From Bacilli bacterium (GTDB lineage Bacteria; Bacillota_I; Bacilli_A; RF39; UBA660), in the NCBI GenBank assembly GCA_017511805.1, contig JAFWJA010000015.1:573098-637097 (forward strand): a stretch of DNA of 64,000 nt, written 5' to 3'. The translations under genes were made by a program, and so were the position numbers. The notes under the pieces are model-generated. The model was not told the origin of the DNA. It did not search any database and saw only the letters and a list, made by a program, of their open reading frames with translations. Shown piece by piece: positions 1 through 8,558 of the stretch (positions within the stretch are counted from its first letter, which is position 1; the number at the start of each line of letters is the position of its first letter).

Positions 1-453
1 TCTAGTAATAGAATCTGATATAGCCATTGCTGGTATTTCTCCACCAGTTAAAATATAATCACCTATACTTATTTCTTCATCTACAATAGTTTCTATTCTC
101 TCATCAAAACCTTCATAATGACCACATATAATTATTAAGTCCTTTTCTTTAGATAGTTCTTTAGCTTTATCTTGAGTGAACTGTTTACCTTGTGGAGTCA
201 TTAATATAACTTTACTATTCTTCTTTTTTAAATCTTCTACAGCTTCAAATACTGGTTCACATTTAAGTACCATACCAGCTCCTCCACCATAAGGGGTATC
301 ATCTACTTGATTATGTTTATTATTCGCATAATCTCTAAGATTCTTAATATTAATTTTTACTTTATCTTGTTCTATTGCTCTTTTAATAATTGATTCAGTT
401 AAGAATCCATCAAACATATTTGGAAAAAGAGTAAGTATATTTATCTTTAACAT
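1..453 (-). CDS. trmD: tRNA (guanine-N1)-methyltransferase TrmD, C-terminus beyond window
   Basis: Methylates G37 at N1 next to the anticodon, using SAM. The 151 codons present show the trefoil-knot SPOUT signatures: a glycine-rich YGGGAGM near residue 55, HYEGFDER near 112 and [11 protein letters not shown] near 130. The ATG overlaps the rimM stop by one base (TAATG), the usual rimM-trmD coupling. The reading frame is open to the window edge, so roughly the last third of the protein is missing because of the window, not because of a mutation. Confidence 0.95.
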   Translation of the reverse strand, partial: MLKINILTLFPNMFDGFLTESIIKRAIEQDKVKINIKNLRDYANNKHNQVDDTPYGGGAGMVLKCEPVFEAVEDLKKKNSKVILMTPQGKQFTQDKAKELSKEKDLIIICGHYEGFDERIETIVDEEISIGDYILTGGEIPAMAISDSITR

Positions 454-929
454 TATTCTAGACCCCCTATCTCTATAATGTATATTTTATTATCTTCAAT
501 TTTTATAATAAAGTCTTTAACATATGGAATTAATATGTCACCTACTTTTAATACATCATTAGCTTTTGGATTATATATTACATCAGTTACTTTACCTAGG
601 TTCTTATCACCCATAATAACTTCATAACCAATAAGGTCTTCTATATATACTTCACCGTCATCTAAAACTAAGTCTTCTTTATTTATATAAACTTGTCTAC
701 CTTTTAAATATAGTACATCATTTATATTATTAAATCCCTCAAATGTAACCATATCAAATATCTTATGGAATCTATAACTATTAACTATGAACTCTTCTTT
801 TTCTTTTCCAACATAAAACTTCATACCCTTTTTAAACACTTTATCTTTATGTCTAAAATCAGATAATATTCTAAGTTCACCTTTAATACCATGAGTATTG
901 ACTATTTTACCAATATTTATAAATTCCAT
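453..929 (-). CDS. rimM: Ribosome maturation factor RimM
   Basis: Assists 30S head assembly by binding ribosomal protein S19. At 158 aa it has the normal size, with an N-terminal RimM beta-barrel ([15 protein letters not shown] at the start) and a C-terminal PRC-barrel ([10 protein letters not shown] onwards, ending [10 protein letters not shown]). The start is preceded by AGGTGATAAT. It lies between a SpoU-type methylase gene and trmD. rpsP, often found nearby, is not seen in this window. Confidence 0.93.
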   Translation of the reverse strand: MEFINIGKIVNTHGIKGELRILSDFRHKDKVFKKGMKFYVGKEKEEFIVNSYRFHKIFDMVTFEGFNNINDVLYLKGRQVYINKEDLVLDDGEVYIEDLIGYEVIMGDKNLGKVTDVIYNPKANDVLKVGDILIPYVKDFIIKIEDNKIYIIEIGGLE

Positions 930-937
930 ATTATCAC

Positions 938-1663
938 CTACTTATTTAATTCATATAAAATTATAGATGCAGATACTGCTACATTAAGACTTTCACAATT
1001 ACTATTCATTTCTATGTATATGTTTTTATCTACAAGTTTTTTAACTTCTTCACTGATGCCGTTTCCTTCGTTACCCATTATTATAGCATATTTCCCAGCT
1101 TTTTGAACATTTTTTATGTCAAGTCCGTTTACAACATCAGTGCCATATACTGTATAATTATTTTCTTTTAATCTATTTATGATACTAGGTATATCTTCTC
1201 TAACAATATTAAGATGAAAATTCATACCTTGTGCACTTCTAAGTACTTTATTATTATATAGATCTACACTAGATTTACTAAGTACTATGTTTTTAATATT
1301 AAATGCTACTGCACTTCTTAGAATTGCTCCTAAATTACCTGGATCTTGTACTCCATCAAGTATTAATACTGGACTATCTAAATCTAGTTCTGATTTCTTT
1401 ATTTCACAAACACCAATTATATCTACCTTAGATGGCATTTCACTTATTGTACTCATTACTTTTTCAGTAACATATACTTTTTCTACTTCTAAATCTATTT
1501 CTCTTTCACATAAAATAATCTCTTTTAAAGAATTAGATTTATAAGCTTCAAGTACAAGATGTTCTCCTTCAACTAGAAATAACTTTTCACTATCTCTATA
1601 TTTCTTTTCTTTTAATTTTCTTAATTCTTTTATCTTTTTATTATCAACTGACTCAATTATCAT
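938..1663 (-). CDS. TrmH/SpoU-family RNA 2'-O-methyltransferase
   Basis: A SPOUT methyltransferase of 241 aa. An N-terminal SpoU substrate-binding domain (EKLFLVEGEHLVLEA) precedes the catalytic knot, whose three motifs are visible: LDGVQDPGNLGAILRSA, IIMGNEGNGIS and LNVAVSASIILYEL. The target is probably a ribose 2'-OH in 23S rRNA or tRNA, as in YsgA/RlmB relatives, but the position cannot be told from sequence. Its ATG overlaps the TGA of the upstream YgjP-like gene (ATGA), so the two are translationally coupled. This lies in an RNA-maturation operon with rimM and trmD. Confidence 0.88.
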   Translation of the reverse strand: MIIESVDNKKIKELRKLKEKKYRDSEKLFLVEGEHLVLEAYKSNSLKEIILCEREIDLEVEKVYVTEKVMSTISEMPSKVDIIGVCEIKKSELDLDSPVLILDGVQDPGNLGAILRSAVAFNIKNIVLSKSSVDLYNNKVLRSAQGMNFHLNIVREDIPSIINRLKENNYTVYGTDVVNGLDIKNVQKAGKYAIIMGNEGNGISEEVKKLVDKNIYIEMNSNCESLNVAVSASIILYELNK

Positions 1664-2295
1664 TCTTGTAACTCCTTTCTATGTCTTTTATATTCAGGAT
1701 CATTTTCTGAAACTAATTGCCAGAATCCTTTACCATGATCAAAATGAATAAAATGCGATAACTCATGTACTATTACATAATCTAAATACTCTGGTTTTTT
1801 ATATATAAGTTCACTATTTAATGTAACCTTTTTTAACTTCTTATTGCATACACCCCATCTAGTAGACATCTTTCTTATTGTTAAACTTGGATATGGTACA
1901 TCTTCAGTAAATCTATCATAAATAGTATCTAGATGTTCTTTAAATACTTCTTTCATTTGTTTTTTATACCATTTTTCAATATCTGATTTATGTGCTACAT
2001 AAAGAGTATTGTTTTCAAATGTAGACCTCTTCATGGTGTCAATTATTACTACATTTATTATTTCTCCTAGATAATAATAATCTAGTTTTTTTTCTAATCT
2101 TTTTTCCATTTTATTAACTTGTTTTCTTATAAAACTAACATTCTCGTTTACAAATTTCTTAATAAGATAATTTGGTGTTAAATATGATGTAGTTACATAT
2201 ATATTTAGATCTTCTTTAACTCTTAGATAAGTATTTTTAATATGTTTCTTTTCTACTATTACATCATATACTATTCCGTCAATTTCTATCTGCAT
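1660..2295 (-). CDS. YgjP-like (DUF45/SprT-type) zinc metallopeptidase
   Basis: Predicted cytoplasmic zinc-dependent hydrolase of the YgjP/M48-like family. The motif VIVHELSHFIHFDHGKGFW holds HExxH plus the downstream His/Asp-rich stretch, and the preceding MSTRWGVCNKKLKKVTLN is typical of the family. Substrate unknown. I start at the ATG at 2295 (MQIEIDG), which follows AGGTGGTTTT. The longer frame to 2340 would run through the upstream terminator. It ends in TGA, overlapping the next gene. Confidence 0.85.
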   Translation of the reverse strand: MQIEIDGIVYDVIVEKKHIKNTYLRVKEDLNIYVTTSYLTPNYLIKKFVNENVSFIRKQVNKMEKRLEKKLDYYYLGEIINVVIIDTMKRSTFENNTLYVAHKSDIEKWYKKQMKEVFKEHLDTIYDRFTEDVPYPSLTIRKMSTRWGVCNKKLKKVTLNSELIYKKPEYLDYVIVHELSHFIHFDHGKGFWQLVSENDPEYKRHRKELQE

Positions 2296-2324
2296 AAAAC
2301 CACCTGATAATATTTTATCATAAA

Positions 2325-2355
2325 TAAAAAAAATAATCACATTTGTGATTATTTT
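2325..2355 (-). terminator. Rho-independent terminator
   Basis: On the minus strand AATAATCACAAATGTGATTATT is a near-perfect hairpin followed by a T-run. It overlaps the stop of the 124-aa membrane protein gene and closes the HAD-tyrS operon. Confidence 0.8.
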
Positions 2356-2723
2356 TGCTTTCTATTTAATAGTTTTAATGTACAGAATAATATTAAACTA
2401 GCACCTAGAGATATAAAGAAGTTACTCTTGTTAGCTTTATTTATTTTCTCTTTTTCTTTTTTCTCTTCTAAGTAATAAGAAGTACAAGTTTTCTTTCTTT
2501 CTTTATCAAGTTCTTGTATACAAGCTTCATCTGTACATTCATATTCTAATTTATCTATTGTACATACATTCTTAGCATATTCTTCATATGTACCTACTTT
2601 TTCTTTATTTATTATTTTAATTCCTGTTGCTAATGTAATTATGATTGTTATTACTAATCCTACTATTAAAACTGAATTAACTATTCTTAACAATAGATCT
2701 TTTTCTTTTGAAAAATAAGCCAT
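2349..2723 (-). CDS. Small membrane protein with a cysteine-bearing loop
   Basis: Not recognised. A 124-aa protein with two predicted membrane helices (about residues 13-35 and 100-117). The segment between them is charged and carries four Cys (residues about 50-80), which could form disulfides if the loop is outside. The C-terminus is basic (NRKQK). It starts one base after the tyrS stop with AAGGAGGATTAAT inside the tyrS tail, so it is translated from the T-box-controlled transcript. A link to tyrosine or translation is not evident. Confidence 0.75.
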   Translation of the reverse strand: MAYFSKEKDLLLRIVNSVLIVGLVITIIITLATGIKIINKEKVGTYEEYAKNVCTIDKLEYECTDEACIQELDKERKKTCTSYYLEEKKEKEKINKANKSNFFISLGASLILFCTLKLLNRKQK

Positions 2724-2724
2724 A

Positions 2725-3963
2725 TTAATCCTCCTTAAATAGTACTAGATAATATTTCTTTTTACCTCTTCTAATAACTATATATTTATTATATAATGCA
2801 TTAGATTTATTTACAAGATATTCTAAATCAGTAATCTTTTCTCCATTAACACTTATAGAACCATTAGTAATAAATTCTCTTGCTTCTCTTTTACTAGATA
2901 AAATACCAGTATTAACTAATGTATCAACTAAATTAAGTTCAGAATCAATAGTATAAGTATCAACACCACTCATAGCATCTTTTAATTCTTCTTCACTTAA
3001 ATCTTTAATATTTCCACTAAATAAAACTTCAGTTATTTTAATAGCTTTTTTACATTCTTCTTTACCATGTAAATCTTTTATTACTTCACTAGCTAATGTC
3101 TTTTGAGCAAGTCTTTCTTCTGGTCTTTCGCTATGTTTCTTCATAACATCTTCTATTTCTTCTTTTGATAAGAATGTAAATACTTTTAAGTATTCTTCTA
3201 CTTTATCATCTGTTGAATTAATAAAGAATTGATATATTTGATATGAAGAAGTTTTTTCTTTATCTAACCATAAAGCATTACCTTCACTCTTACCAAACTT
3301 TTTACCATTAGAATCTAATATTAATGGCATAGTAAATGCATACGCAGTTTTACCTAGTTTTTTATTTATTAATTCTATACCTGTTGTGATATTTCCCCAT
3401 TGATCAGAACCTTCTACTTGCATAGTTACACCCTTTGTTTCATATAAGTGCATAAAGTCATACCCTTGAAGTAAAGTATAAGTAAATTCTGCGAATGTTA
3501 TACCTGTTTCTAATCTTCTATTAATTATATCTTTTGCAAGCATATAATTAACATTAATATATTTACCTACATCTCTTAAAAAATCAAGAATATTTATATC
3601 TTTAGTCCAGTCATAGTTATTAACTACTTCTACATTACCATCAAATATATCTAATACTTGTTTTTTAATAGATTCAACATTACTTAAAACAACTTCTTTA
3701 TCTATTATTTCTCTTTCTGCAGTTGGTCTTGGATCACCAATCATACCTGTTGCTCCACCAACTAATAATACTGGTTTAAATCCTGCTTTATATAGTCTTT
3801 TCGCAGTTACTAAACTAGAATAATGTCCTATATGTAAAGAATCTGCAGTTGGATCTGTTCCCCAATAAAATGTAGCTTTACATTCATTTAAAACCTTTTC
3901 TAAATCTTCACCTGCTTCATCTTTAATTAAACCTCTCCATTTTAATTCATCATAAAATTTCAT
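2725..3963 (-). CDS. tyrS: Tyrosyl-tRNA synthetase
   Basis: Charges tRNA-Tyr. At 412 aa it is a complete bacterial class I enzyme: HIGH motif as HIGHYSS (about residues 42-48), the tyrosine pocket around GYDFMHLY and VEGSDQWGNI, KMSKS loop as KFGKSEGN, and a C-terminal S4 RNA-binding domain (REAREFITNGSISVNG). The start overlaps the end of the HAD gene. The operon is preceded by a T-box leader whose candidate specifier is a Tyr codon, so expression should rise when tRNA-Tyr is uncharged. Confidence 0.96.
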   Translation of the reverse strand: MKFYDELKWRGLIKDEAGEDLEKVLNECKATFYWGTDPTADSLHIGHYSSLVTAKRLYKAGFKPVLLVGGATGMIGDPRPTAEREIIDKEVVLSNVESIKKQVLDIFDGNVEVVNNYDWTKDINILDFLRDVGKYINVNYMLAKDIINRRLETGITFAEFTYTLLQGYDFMHLYETKGVTMQVEGSDQWGNITTGIELINKKLGKTAYAFTMPLILDSNGKKFGKSEGNALWLDKEKTSSYQIYQFFINSTDDKVEEYLKVFTFLSKEEIEDVMKKHSERPEERLAQKTLASEVIKDLHGKEECKKAIKITEVLFSGNIKDLSEEELKDAMSGVDTYTIDSELNLVDTLVNTGILSSKREAREFITNGSISVNGEKITDLEYLVNKSNALYNKYIVIRRGKKKYYLVLFKED

Positions 3964-4592
3964 AATAATTCCTCCAATTCATTTATATTTTTAATTTTGT
4001 TTTCATATTCATATTTATTATTAGGATCAAGAAGTATTGCTTTAATACCAGCATTTTCTGCTCCTTTAATATCTATCTCATAGTTATCTCCAACCATTAT
4101 ACATTCATCTGGTTTATATGGACCACATGCTTTTATAAAGGCTTCTTTATTTGGTTTATTTAGTACTTCATCAGTAAATACCATATCAACAAAATATTTA
4201 TCTAAACCAAGTGATTTTAATCTAGATTCTTGATTTTCTCTAAACCAATTACTTAGTACTACTAATTCATATTTACTAGATAGATATTCTAGTACTTTTG
4301 ATATAGATTTATCTTCTTCTTTATAACATTTTGCTAGATACTTTATTGCGATATCTGTAAAGTTATCTGGTAAATCAACCTTTACTCTTTCATTTACAAA
4401 ATCATTCATAGCTTTTCTATCATAAATATTATAATACTTTTCATAAATATCAATACCAGCATCTATTTCAAATACATCTTCTTCAGTATGAGGTATACCT
4501 AGTTCATCTAATGCATATCCATATGATTTAATATATTCACTATGCCATGGTATTAAAGTATTATCTTCATCTAATATAATTCTTTTTATCAT
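3960..4592 (-). CDS. HAD-superfamily hydrolase
   Basis: A haloacid-dehalogenase-type phosphatase of about 210 aa. The usual nucleophile motif DxDxT is here ILDEDNTL (LDEDN), followed by a Ser/Thr motif VVLSNWF and acidic motif IMVGDNYEIDI with GDNxxxD. The substrate is unknown, probably a small phosphate ester. The ATG at 4592 follows GGAGG with ideal spacing. A TTG at 4610 is a less likely start. It is the first gene behind the T-box and overlaps tyrS by four bases. Confidence 0.8.
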   Translation of the reverse strand: MIKRIILDEDNTLIPWHSEYIKSYGYALDELGIPHTEEDVFEIDAGIDIYEKYYNIYDRKAMNDFVNERVKVDLPDNFTDIAIKYLAKCYKEEDKSISKVLEYLSSKYELVVLSNWFRENQESRLKSLGLDKYFVDMVFTDEVLNKPNKEAFIKACGPYKPDECIMVGDNYEIDIKGAENAGIKAILLDPNNKYEYENKIKNINELEELL

Positions 4593-4608
4593 AAAGCCTC
4601 CATAAAAC

Positions 4609-4806
4609 AAAAAAACTCCTATGATGTAAGGACTAATTACAGCGGTACCACCTTACTTCATAGAAGACTATGCTCTTAATACTTAACGCGTATACGATTT
4701 AACTCATGACAATGTATATTCATTAATTATATGTTTAAGTTTTCACCAACCACTTAAATCTCTACTTTTCATATTATTAACTACTATTTTGCCAATCAAC
4801 ATTAAC
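4609..4806 (-). promoter_or_regulatory. Tyrosine T-box leader
   Basis: Minus-strand leader with the diagnostic T-box AGGTGGTACCGCT (about 4641-4653). The competing terminator is a long stem, CTATGAAGTAAGG paired with CCTTACATCATAG (arms 4651-4663 and 4619-4631), followed by seven T. Upstream are AGAGA and GTTGGTGAAAACTT elements typical of stem I. GAATATACA at about 4713-4721 holds TAT and TAC, both Tyr codons, as candidate specifiers. Uncharged tRNA-Tyr should favour read-through into the HAD-tyrS operon. Confidence 0.93.
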
Positions 4807-4812
4807 ACTTTA

Positions 4813-4841
4813 ATTTTAATATATTATTTTTTTAAAGTCAA
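4813..4841 (-). promoter_or_regulatory. Sigma-A-type promoter for the tyrS T-box operon
   Basis: TTGACT (4836-4841), a 17-base spacer and TAAAAT (4813-4818) on the minus strand. It lies inside the 3' end of the DUF488 gene. Predicted transcription start is near 4806, giving a leader of about 200 bases that fits the T-box. Confidence 0.75.
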
Positions 4842-5357
4842 ACATTTTCTTCTTGCTAAATTCTTTTCATACAATTTTTTTATAATATCAAAATTATTAA
4901 TATCAAATTCTTCTTTTATGACATCTTCTAGTACTAGTTTTAAATAATCCGGTCTATTTACCTTTCTTACTGTTTCTCTTCTAGGATTTTCTATTACTTC
5001 AGATGTAGAAATATCTAAAAATAATTCAAACCAAAAGGCAACAAGATGTCTATGACAAAATTCATCTGGTCTTTCATAACAGAGTAATATAGAACCATCC
5101 GGTATCATTTTCATTACTTCTTTTGGATCAAGTTTACTTAGTACTTGTCTATAATATTCTCTTACATAGTATTTATCACTTGCTTCTTTTGGAATCTTAC
5201 CTAAACTATTATGCCAAACCATCCAAAATTCTTTTTTAGGAGCAAGTATCGGAAGAGATGTTCCTGTAAAACCTGCTCTTTTACCTCTATCTCCTGAAAT
5301 AGATATTCCGTTTTCTGTTATACAATTTTTGTAATTAGAAGTCATAATTCTACACAT
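4824..5357 (-). CDS. DUF488-family protein
   Basis: A 177-aa protein resembling DUF488 proteins: an N-terminal substrate-like loop, then LLCYERPDEFCHRHLVAFW, the family's Cys/His motif. DUF488 function is unknown, and stress or nucleic-acid roles have been suggested for relatives. GGAGG lies six bases before the chosen ATG (MCRIMTS). The gene stands alone between the YtxH operon terminator and the tyrS promoter, which sits inside its last codons. Confidence 0.75.
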   Translation of the reverse strand: MCRIMTSNYKNCITENGISISGDRGKRAGFTGTSLPILAPKKEFWMVWHNSLGKIPKEASDKYYVREYYRQVLSKLDPKEVMKMIPDGSILLCYERPDEFCHRHLVAFWFELFLDISTSEVIENPRRETVRKVNRPDYLKLVLEDVIKEEFDINNFDIIKKLYEKNLARRKCLTLKK

Positions 5358-5375
5358 ATTTTACCTCCAAACTTC

Positions 5376-5402
5376 AAAAAAAAGAAGACAATTAATCTTC
5401 TA
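5376..5402 (-). terminator. Rho-independent terminator
   Basis: AGAAGATTAATTGTCTTCT plus eight T on the minus strand. The ytxH-like stop codon TAA forms part of the loop. Confidence 0.75.
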
Positions 5403-5793
5403 GTTTCTTTAATATTTCTTTTAATACTTTAACAGTTTCAGCTTTAGCTGCTTTAGCTGTCTTTTCAAGAACTGGTGTTCCCTTTTCTTTAGCATAAACA
5501 ACTAAATCTTCTGCTTTAGCTTTTATTTGTTCACCTTTTTTAACAGCTATTGCTTTTACTTTTTCTTTATCTAAATCTTTTAATTCAGCTTTAATTTCAG
5601 CAACTTTCTTTTCAATGTTTTCTTTAACTTCTTTAGGATCTACTTCTTTAGCTTTATTAACTAATTCAGTGAATTTTTCAGCTAATGATTTTCTTAATTC
5701 TTCCCCTTTTTTTGTAGTGAATAATAAAGCAATACCAGCACCTATACCTGCTCCTAATAAGAACTTACCTGTTCCTTTTCCCATATTATTCAT
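5392..5793 (-). CDS. YtxH-domain protein
   Basis: 133 aa: a short glycine-rich membrane segment (GTGKFLLGAGIGAGIALLFTT, here residues 6-26) followed by the YtxH signature KKGEELRKSL and a long Lys/Glu/Ala-rich helix, probably a coiled coil. YtxH proteins are membrane-associated and induced by general stress in bacilli. Their biochemical role is unknown. It is last in a four-gene operon and overlaps the DUF948-like gene by eight bases. Pairing of YtxH with DUF948 proteins is common in Firmicutes. Confidence 0.8.
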   Translation of the reverse strand: MNNMGKGTGKFLLGAGIGAGIALLFTTKKGEELRKSLAEKFTELVNKAKEVDPKEVKENIEKKVAEIKAELKDLDKEKVKAIAVKKGEQIKAKAEDLVVYAKEKGTPVLEKTAKAAKAETVKVLKEILKKLED

Positions 5794-6073
5794 CCTCCTC
5801 TTTTTTTATTTTTTTCTTTTTGAATAAACTTTCAAAAAATCCAACAAAACCACCTATTATTGTTTCTGTAGCTGCTGTTATCTTATCGATAGTTACTTCT
5901 ACTATTGAAAATAGCCCATCTAATGCTCTAACTTTTTTATCTACATTATCTACTATTCCATCAACTTTTTTAAGTGTTTTAAGTGCTTTAATACATAATA
6001 CAATAAGTAGTGTTATTAAGATGATTAATAGTATATATATTATTATAGGCAATATATCCTTCAAATATTCCAC
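5786..6073 (-). CDS. DUF948-like membrane protein
   Basis: 95 aa: one N-terminal transmembrane helix (about residues 8-30) then an amphipathic stretch (LKKVDGIVDNVDKKVRALDG) resembling DUF948, and a short Phe/Lys-rich tail. The start codon is GTG and overlaps the previous TAG by one base (TAGTG). The Shine-Dalgarno GAGGAGGAT lies in the acidic C-terminal codons of the upstream gene. Likely a membrane partner of the YtxH protein. Function unknown. Confidence 0.7.
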   Translation of the reverse strand: MEYLKDILPIIIYILLIILITLLIVLCIKALKTLKKVDGIVDNVDKKVRALDGLFSIVEVTIDKITAATETIIGGFVGFFESLFKKKKIKKEEDE

Positions 6074-7134
6074 TAATCGTCATCCTCCTCATCTTCATCA
6101 TTATACATATTATCTATTAAATTAAATAAATCTTCTTTTTCTTCAGTTTCTTTTTCTTCTTTAGCTGCTTTTTTAGATTTCTTTGCTCTTCTACTTGTTC
6201 TAGTCTCTTTAACTATAGCAACATCAGGAGTAAAAACATCTTCTTCGTCTTCTTCCGGTTGTTCTTCTACTTCAGGTTCTGTTTTTTCTACTTCTACAGT
6301 TATTTCTGGTTCTTCTATTTCAATATTTGTTTCAGTAGGTTCTTCATCTTCAAATGTAATTATTACATCTTCTTCAGCATTATGTTCTTCTTCTTTATAT
6401 TCATCTTCTACTGTATCTTCAATATTGTTTTCAATAACTGGTTCTTCTTCATCTAAATTATAAAAAATATCTTTTGATCCAGTTAATGTTTTTTCTATTT
6501 CTTCATCTAATTCTTTATAAGCTTTATTTCTAACAGAATCAAAATCAACTATCTTCTTTTCTAATGAAAATTCTTTGGTCTTACTAAGATTCTTTTCTTT
6601 AACATCATCCACAGTATAATTCTTATCTAAAATACCATATACTGGTGAAATAACTGGTGATGGTTTAAATCTATGAGGACCTTCATCTACAACTTCTTTA
6701 ACTGGTTCTCTACTAGTAGTACTAATATTTTCATATCTACTAGGAATAACTGGTCTAGTATATGTCTTTTTAGGTTCTTCTTTAGGCCTTTCTTCTTCCA
6801 TAACCTTTTCGCCTTCATCAAAGATGTCATCACCTAAATCCATAGGAAAATTGAAAGTTCTTTCACTCTTAAATAACTCTCTTTCAGATAGATTTTCTTC
6901 CTTTTTAACAACAGGTAATTCTTCTGGAACTTCTATTCTTCTTTCTTGTTCCATTTCTTCCCTTTGTTGTTTTTCTATTCTAGCTTTTTCCATTTTTTCC
7001 ATGGCTGCTCTTTTACGTTCTTCTCTTTTTTGTTCTTTTAATCTTCTTTTTTCCTCTTCTTTACGTGCTTCTTCTGCTTCATCTACTTCTACTTCTTCAT
7101 AAAAGAAGTTTTTAACTTTGTTAAGTAAACTCAT
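6073..7134 (-). CDS. Highly charged, low-complexity protein of unknown function
   Basis: Not recognised. 353 aa, no signal or membrane segment. Residues about 17-75 are an alternating Lys/Arg/Glu helix (likely coiled coil). The middle (about 95-240) has scattered conserved-looking islands such as FNFPMDLGDDIF, RPVIPSRYE and RFKPSPVISPVYGILDKNY. The last 120 residues are extremely acidic, closed by a basic patch (TRTSRRAKKSKKAAK) and DEDEEDDD. The overall design suggests a flexible cytoplasmic scaffold. The Pro-containing VISPVYG islands resemble short peptide-binding sites (inference). Operon with a lipoprotein, DUF948 and YtxH proteins. Confidence 0.7.
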   Translation of the reverse strand: MSLLNKVKNFFYEEVEVDEAEEARKEEEKRRLKEQKREERKRAAMEKMEKARIEKQQREEMEQERRIEVPEELPVVKKEENLSERELFKSERTFNFPMDLGDDIFDEGEKVMEEERPKEEPKKTYTRPVIPSRYENISTTSREPVKEVVDEGPHRFKPSPVISPVYGILDKNYTVDDVKEKNLSKTKEFSLEKKIVDFDSVRNKAYKELDEEIEKTLTGSKDIFYNLDEEEPVIENNIEDTVEDEYKEEEHNAEEDVIITFEDEEPTETNIEIEEPEITVEVEKTEPEVEEQPEEDEEDVFTPDVAIVKETRTSRRAKKSKKAAKEEKETEEKEDLFNLIDNMYNDEDEEDDD

Positions 7135-7144
7135 CTTATCACCT

Positions 7145-7834
7145 CTAATTATCCTTGTCCTGTTTTATTTCTTTCTTTTCAATTAGATCAGCTGCATCAT
7201 CACCATCATATTGACCATACTCATCATCATATTTTAAGAAATTATCACTAGTAACTTCTTTAGTTTCAAATATATTATATTTTTCACTTTCACTTAAGTT
7301 ATATTTCTCATCACCAAGTAATTGTTCAACTATATCATCATTATATTTAATACTTGATAATATATATGCCATATTATTTAAAGCATCTTTAAGATTTGCT
7401 TTTTTAACTTTACTTTCTATCTTTGCATAATTGAACATCATTTCTACGTAGTAGTATTTCCCTATATCATTTACTTCTACATATCCTTCTTTATTATTAT
7501 ACTCAAATTTCTTTGATAAATAAGCATTATTATTCTCTTCATAACTATTTTTTACTACATGATAGTAACTAACTACATCAGCATATAAATAGTAAATATC
7601 TCCATTTGATAATAGTTTTTGATTAAAATCATTTACTTCAAAAACAGATACACCATTTGGTAAGAAGTATTGAAAACCAATAGCTCCTTTATTTGTATAT
7701 TTACTCTTTCTTGATAAAATTGCTTCTATATTTTTGATGTAATCACTACTACTGATGTTAACTATCTTGCAAGCAGTACTACAAAAAACTGTAATTACTA
7801 CTAATAAAAATAGTAAAACTTTACGTTTGTTCAT
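7145..7834 (-). CDS. Putative lipoprotein
   Basis: 229 aa with a lipoprotein signal: MNKRK, hydrophobic core, then STAC lipobox with Cys at residue 22. The mature part is rich in Tyr, Asn and Asp, with no domain I recognise. The segment GAIGFQYFLPNGVSVFEVND suggests a beta-rich extracellular fold. The acidic C-terminus ends in a charged tail. First gene of the operon leading to the YtxH gene. The next start follows 10 bases after its stop. Confidence 0.72.
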   Translation of the reverse strand: MNKRKVLLFLLVVITVFCSTACKIVNISSSDYIKNIEAILSRKSKYTNKGAIGFQYFLPNGVSVFEVNDFNQKLLSNGDIYYLYADVVSYYHVVKNSYEENNNAYLSKKFEYNNKEGYVEVNDIGKYYYVEMMFNYAKIESKVKKANLKDALNNMAYILSSIKYNDDIVEQLLGDEKYNLSESEKYNIFETKEVTSDNFLKYDDEYGQYDGDDAADLIEKKEIKQDKDN

Positions 7835-7867
7835 TTAAACACCTACTTTTATCTATATTATTATATC

Positions 7868-7898
7868 AAAAAAAAGTACATTATTAAAGTACTTTTTT
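7868..7898 (-). terminator. Rho-independent terminator after trmB
   Basis: AAAAAGTAC, eight-base loop, GTACTTTTTTTT on the minus strand. The T-run is followed immediately by GATATAAT, a likely -10 box for the lipoprotein operon. Confidence 0.78.
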
Positions 7899-7902
7899 AA
7901 AA

Positions 7903-8532
7903 TTAATCTTTATAAGCCTCTAATCTGTTAATCTTGATACCTTTTTCTGTAAATTTCTTTTCATACTCAGTCATAATATTTCCTTCAAAATTACTATTAA
8001 CTAGGTCTAAACTTATATTTTTTAATTTATATCCATAACAAGATAATGACTCTATTGAAAACTCGAATAAGTTTACATTATCTGTCTTCATAAATATCTT
8101 TTTATCCTTCTTAAAAACCTTATCATAAACAGTTAAAAATCTTTCATGAGTAAGTCTTCTTTTAGCATTTCTTGTTTTTGGCCAAGGATCAGAAAAATTA
8201 AGATAAATAAGATCTATTTCTTTATCAAATACTTCATCTAATAATCTAGCATCCATTCTAATAAATCTAAGATTAGGAATATCTTTTTCTATCTTATTAA
8301 CTGCGTACATTAAAACAGTATCATACATTTCTATACCAATAAAATTCTTATCTGGATATGTTAATGCATTTTCTATTATGAAGTTACCTTTTCCACAGCC
8401 TATTTCTATTTCAATAGGATTTTTATTACCAAAATTCTTAGACCATTTTCCTTTATTAGATTCAGGATTCTTAACCACATATTTAGATTCTTCTAATATA
8501 CTTTTAGCATTCTTATTATTTCTAAGTCTCAT
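7903..8532 (-). CDS. trmB: tRNA (guanine-N7)-methyltransferase
   Basis: Makes m7G46 in the tRNA variable loop using SAM. 209 aa, with the SAM-binding motif IEIGCGKGNF, an acidic NLRFIRMDA and the TrmB signature LNFSDPWPKTRNAKRRLT followed by FMKTDN. It is the last gene of an apparent operon with three transglutaminase-like paralogues, 26 bases after the last of them, and is followed by a terminator. Confidence 0.93.
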   Translation of the reverse strand: MRLRNNKNAKSILEESKYVVKNPESNKGKWSKNFGNKNPIEIEIGCGKGNFIIENALTYPDKNFIGIEMYDTVLMYAVNKIEKDIPNLRFIRMDARLLDEVFDKEIDLIYLNFSDPWPKTRNAKRRLTHERFLTVYDKVFKKDKKIFMKTDNVNLFEFSIESLSCYGYKLKNISLDLVNSNFEGNIMTEYEKKFTEKGIKINRLEAYKD

Positions 8533-8558
8533 AAACTCACCTATATAATTATAAATTA

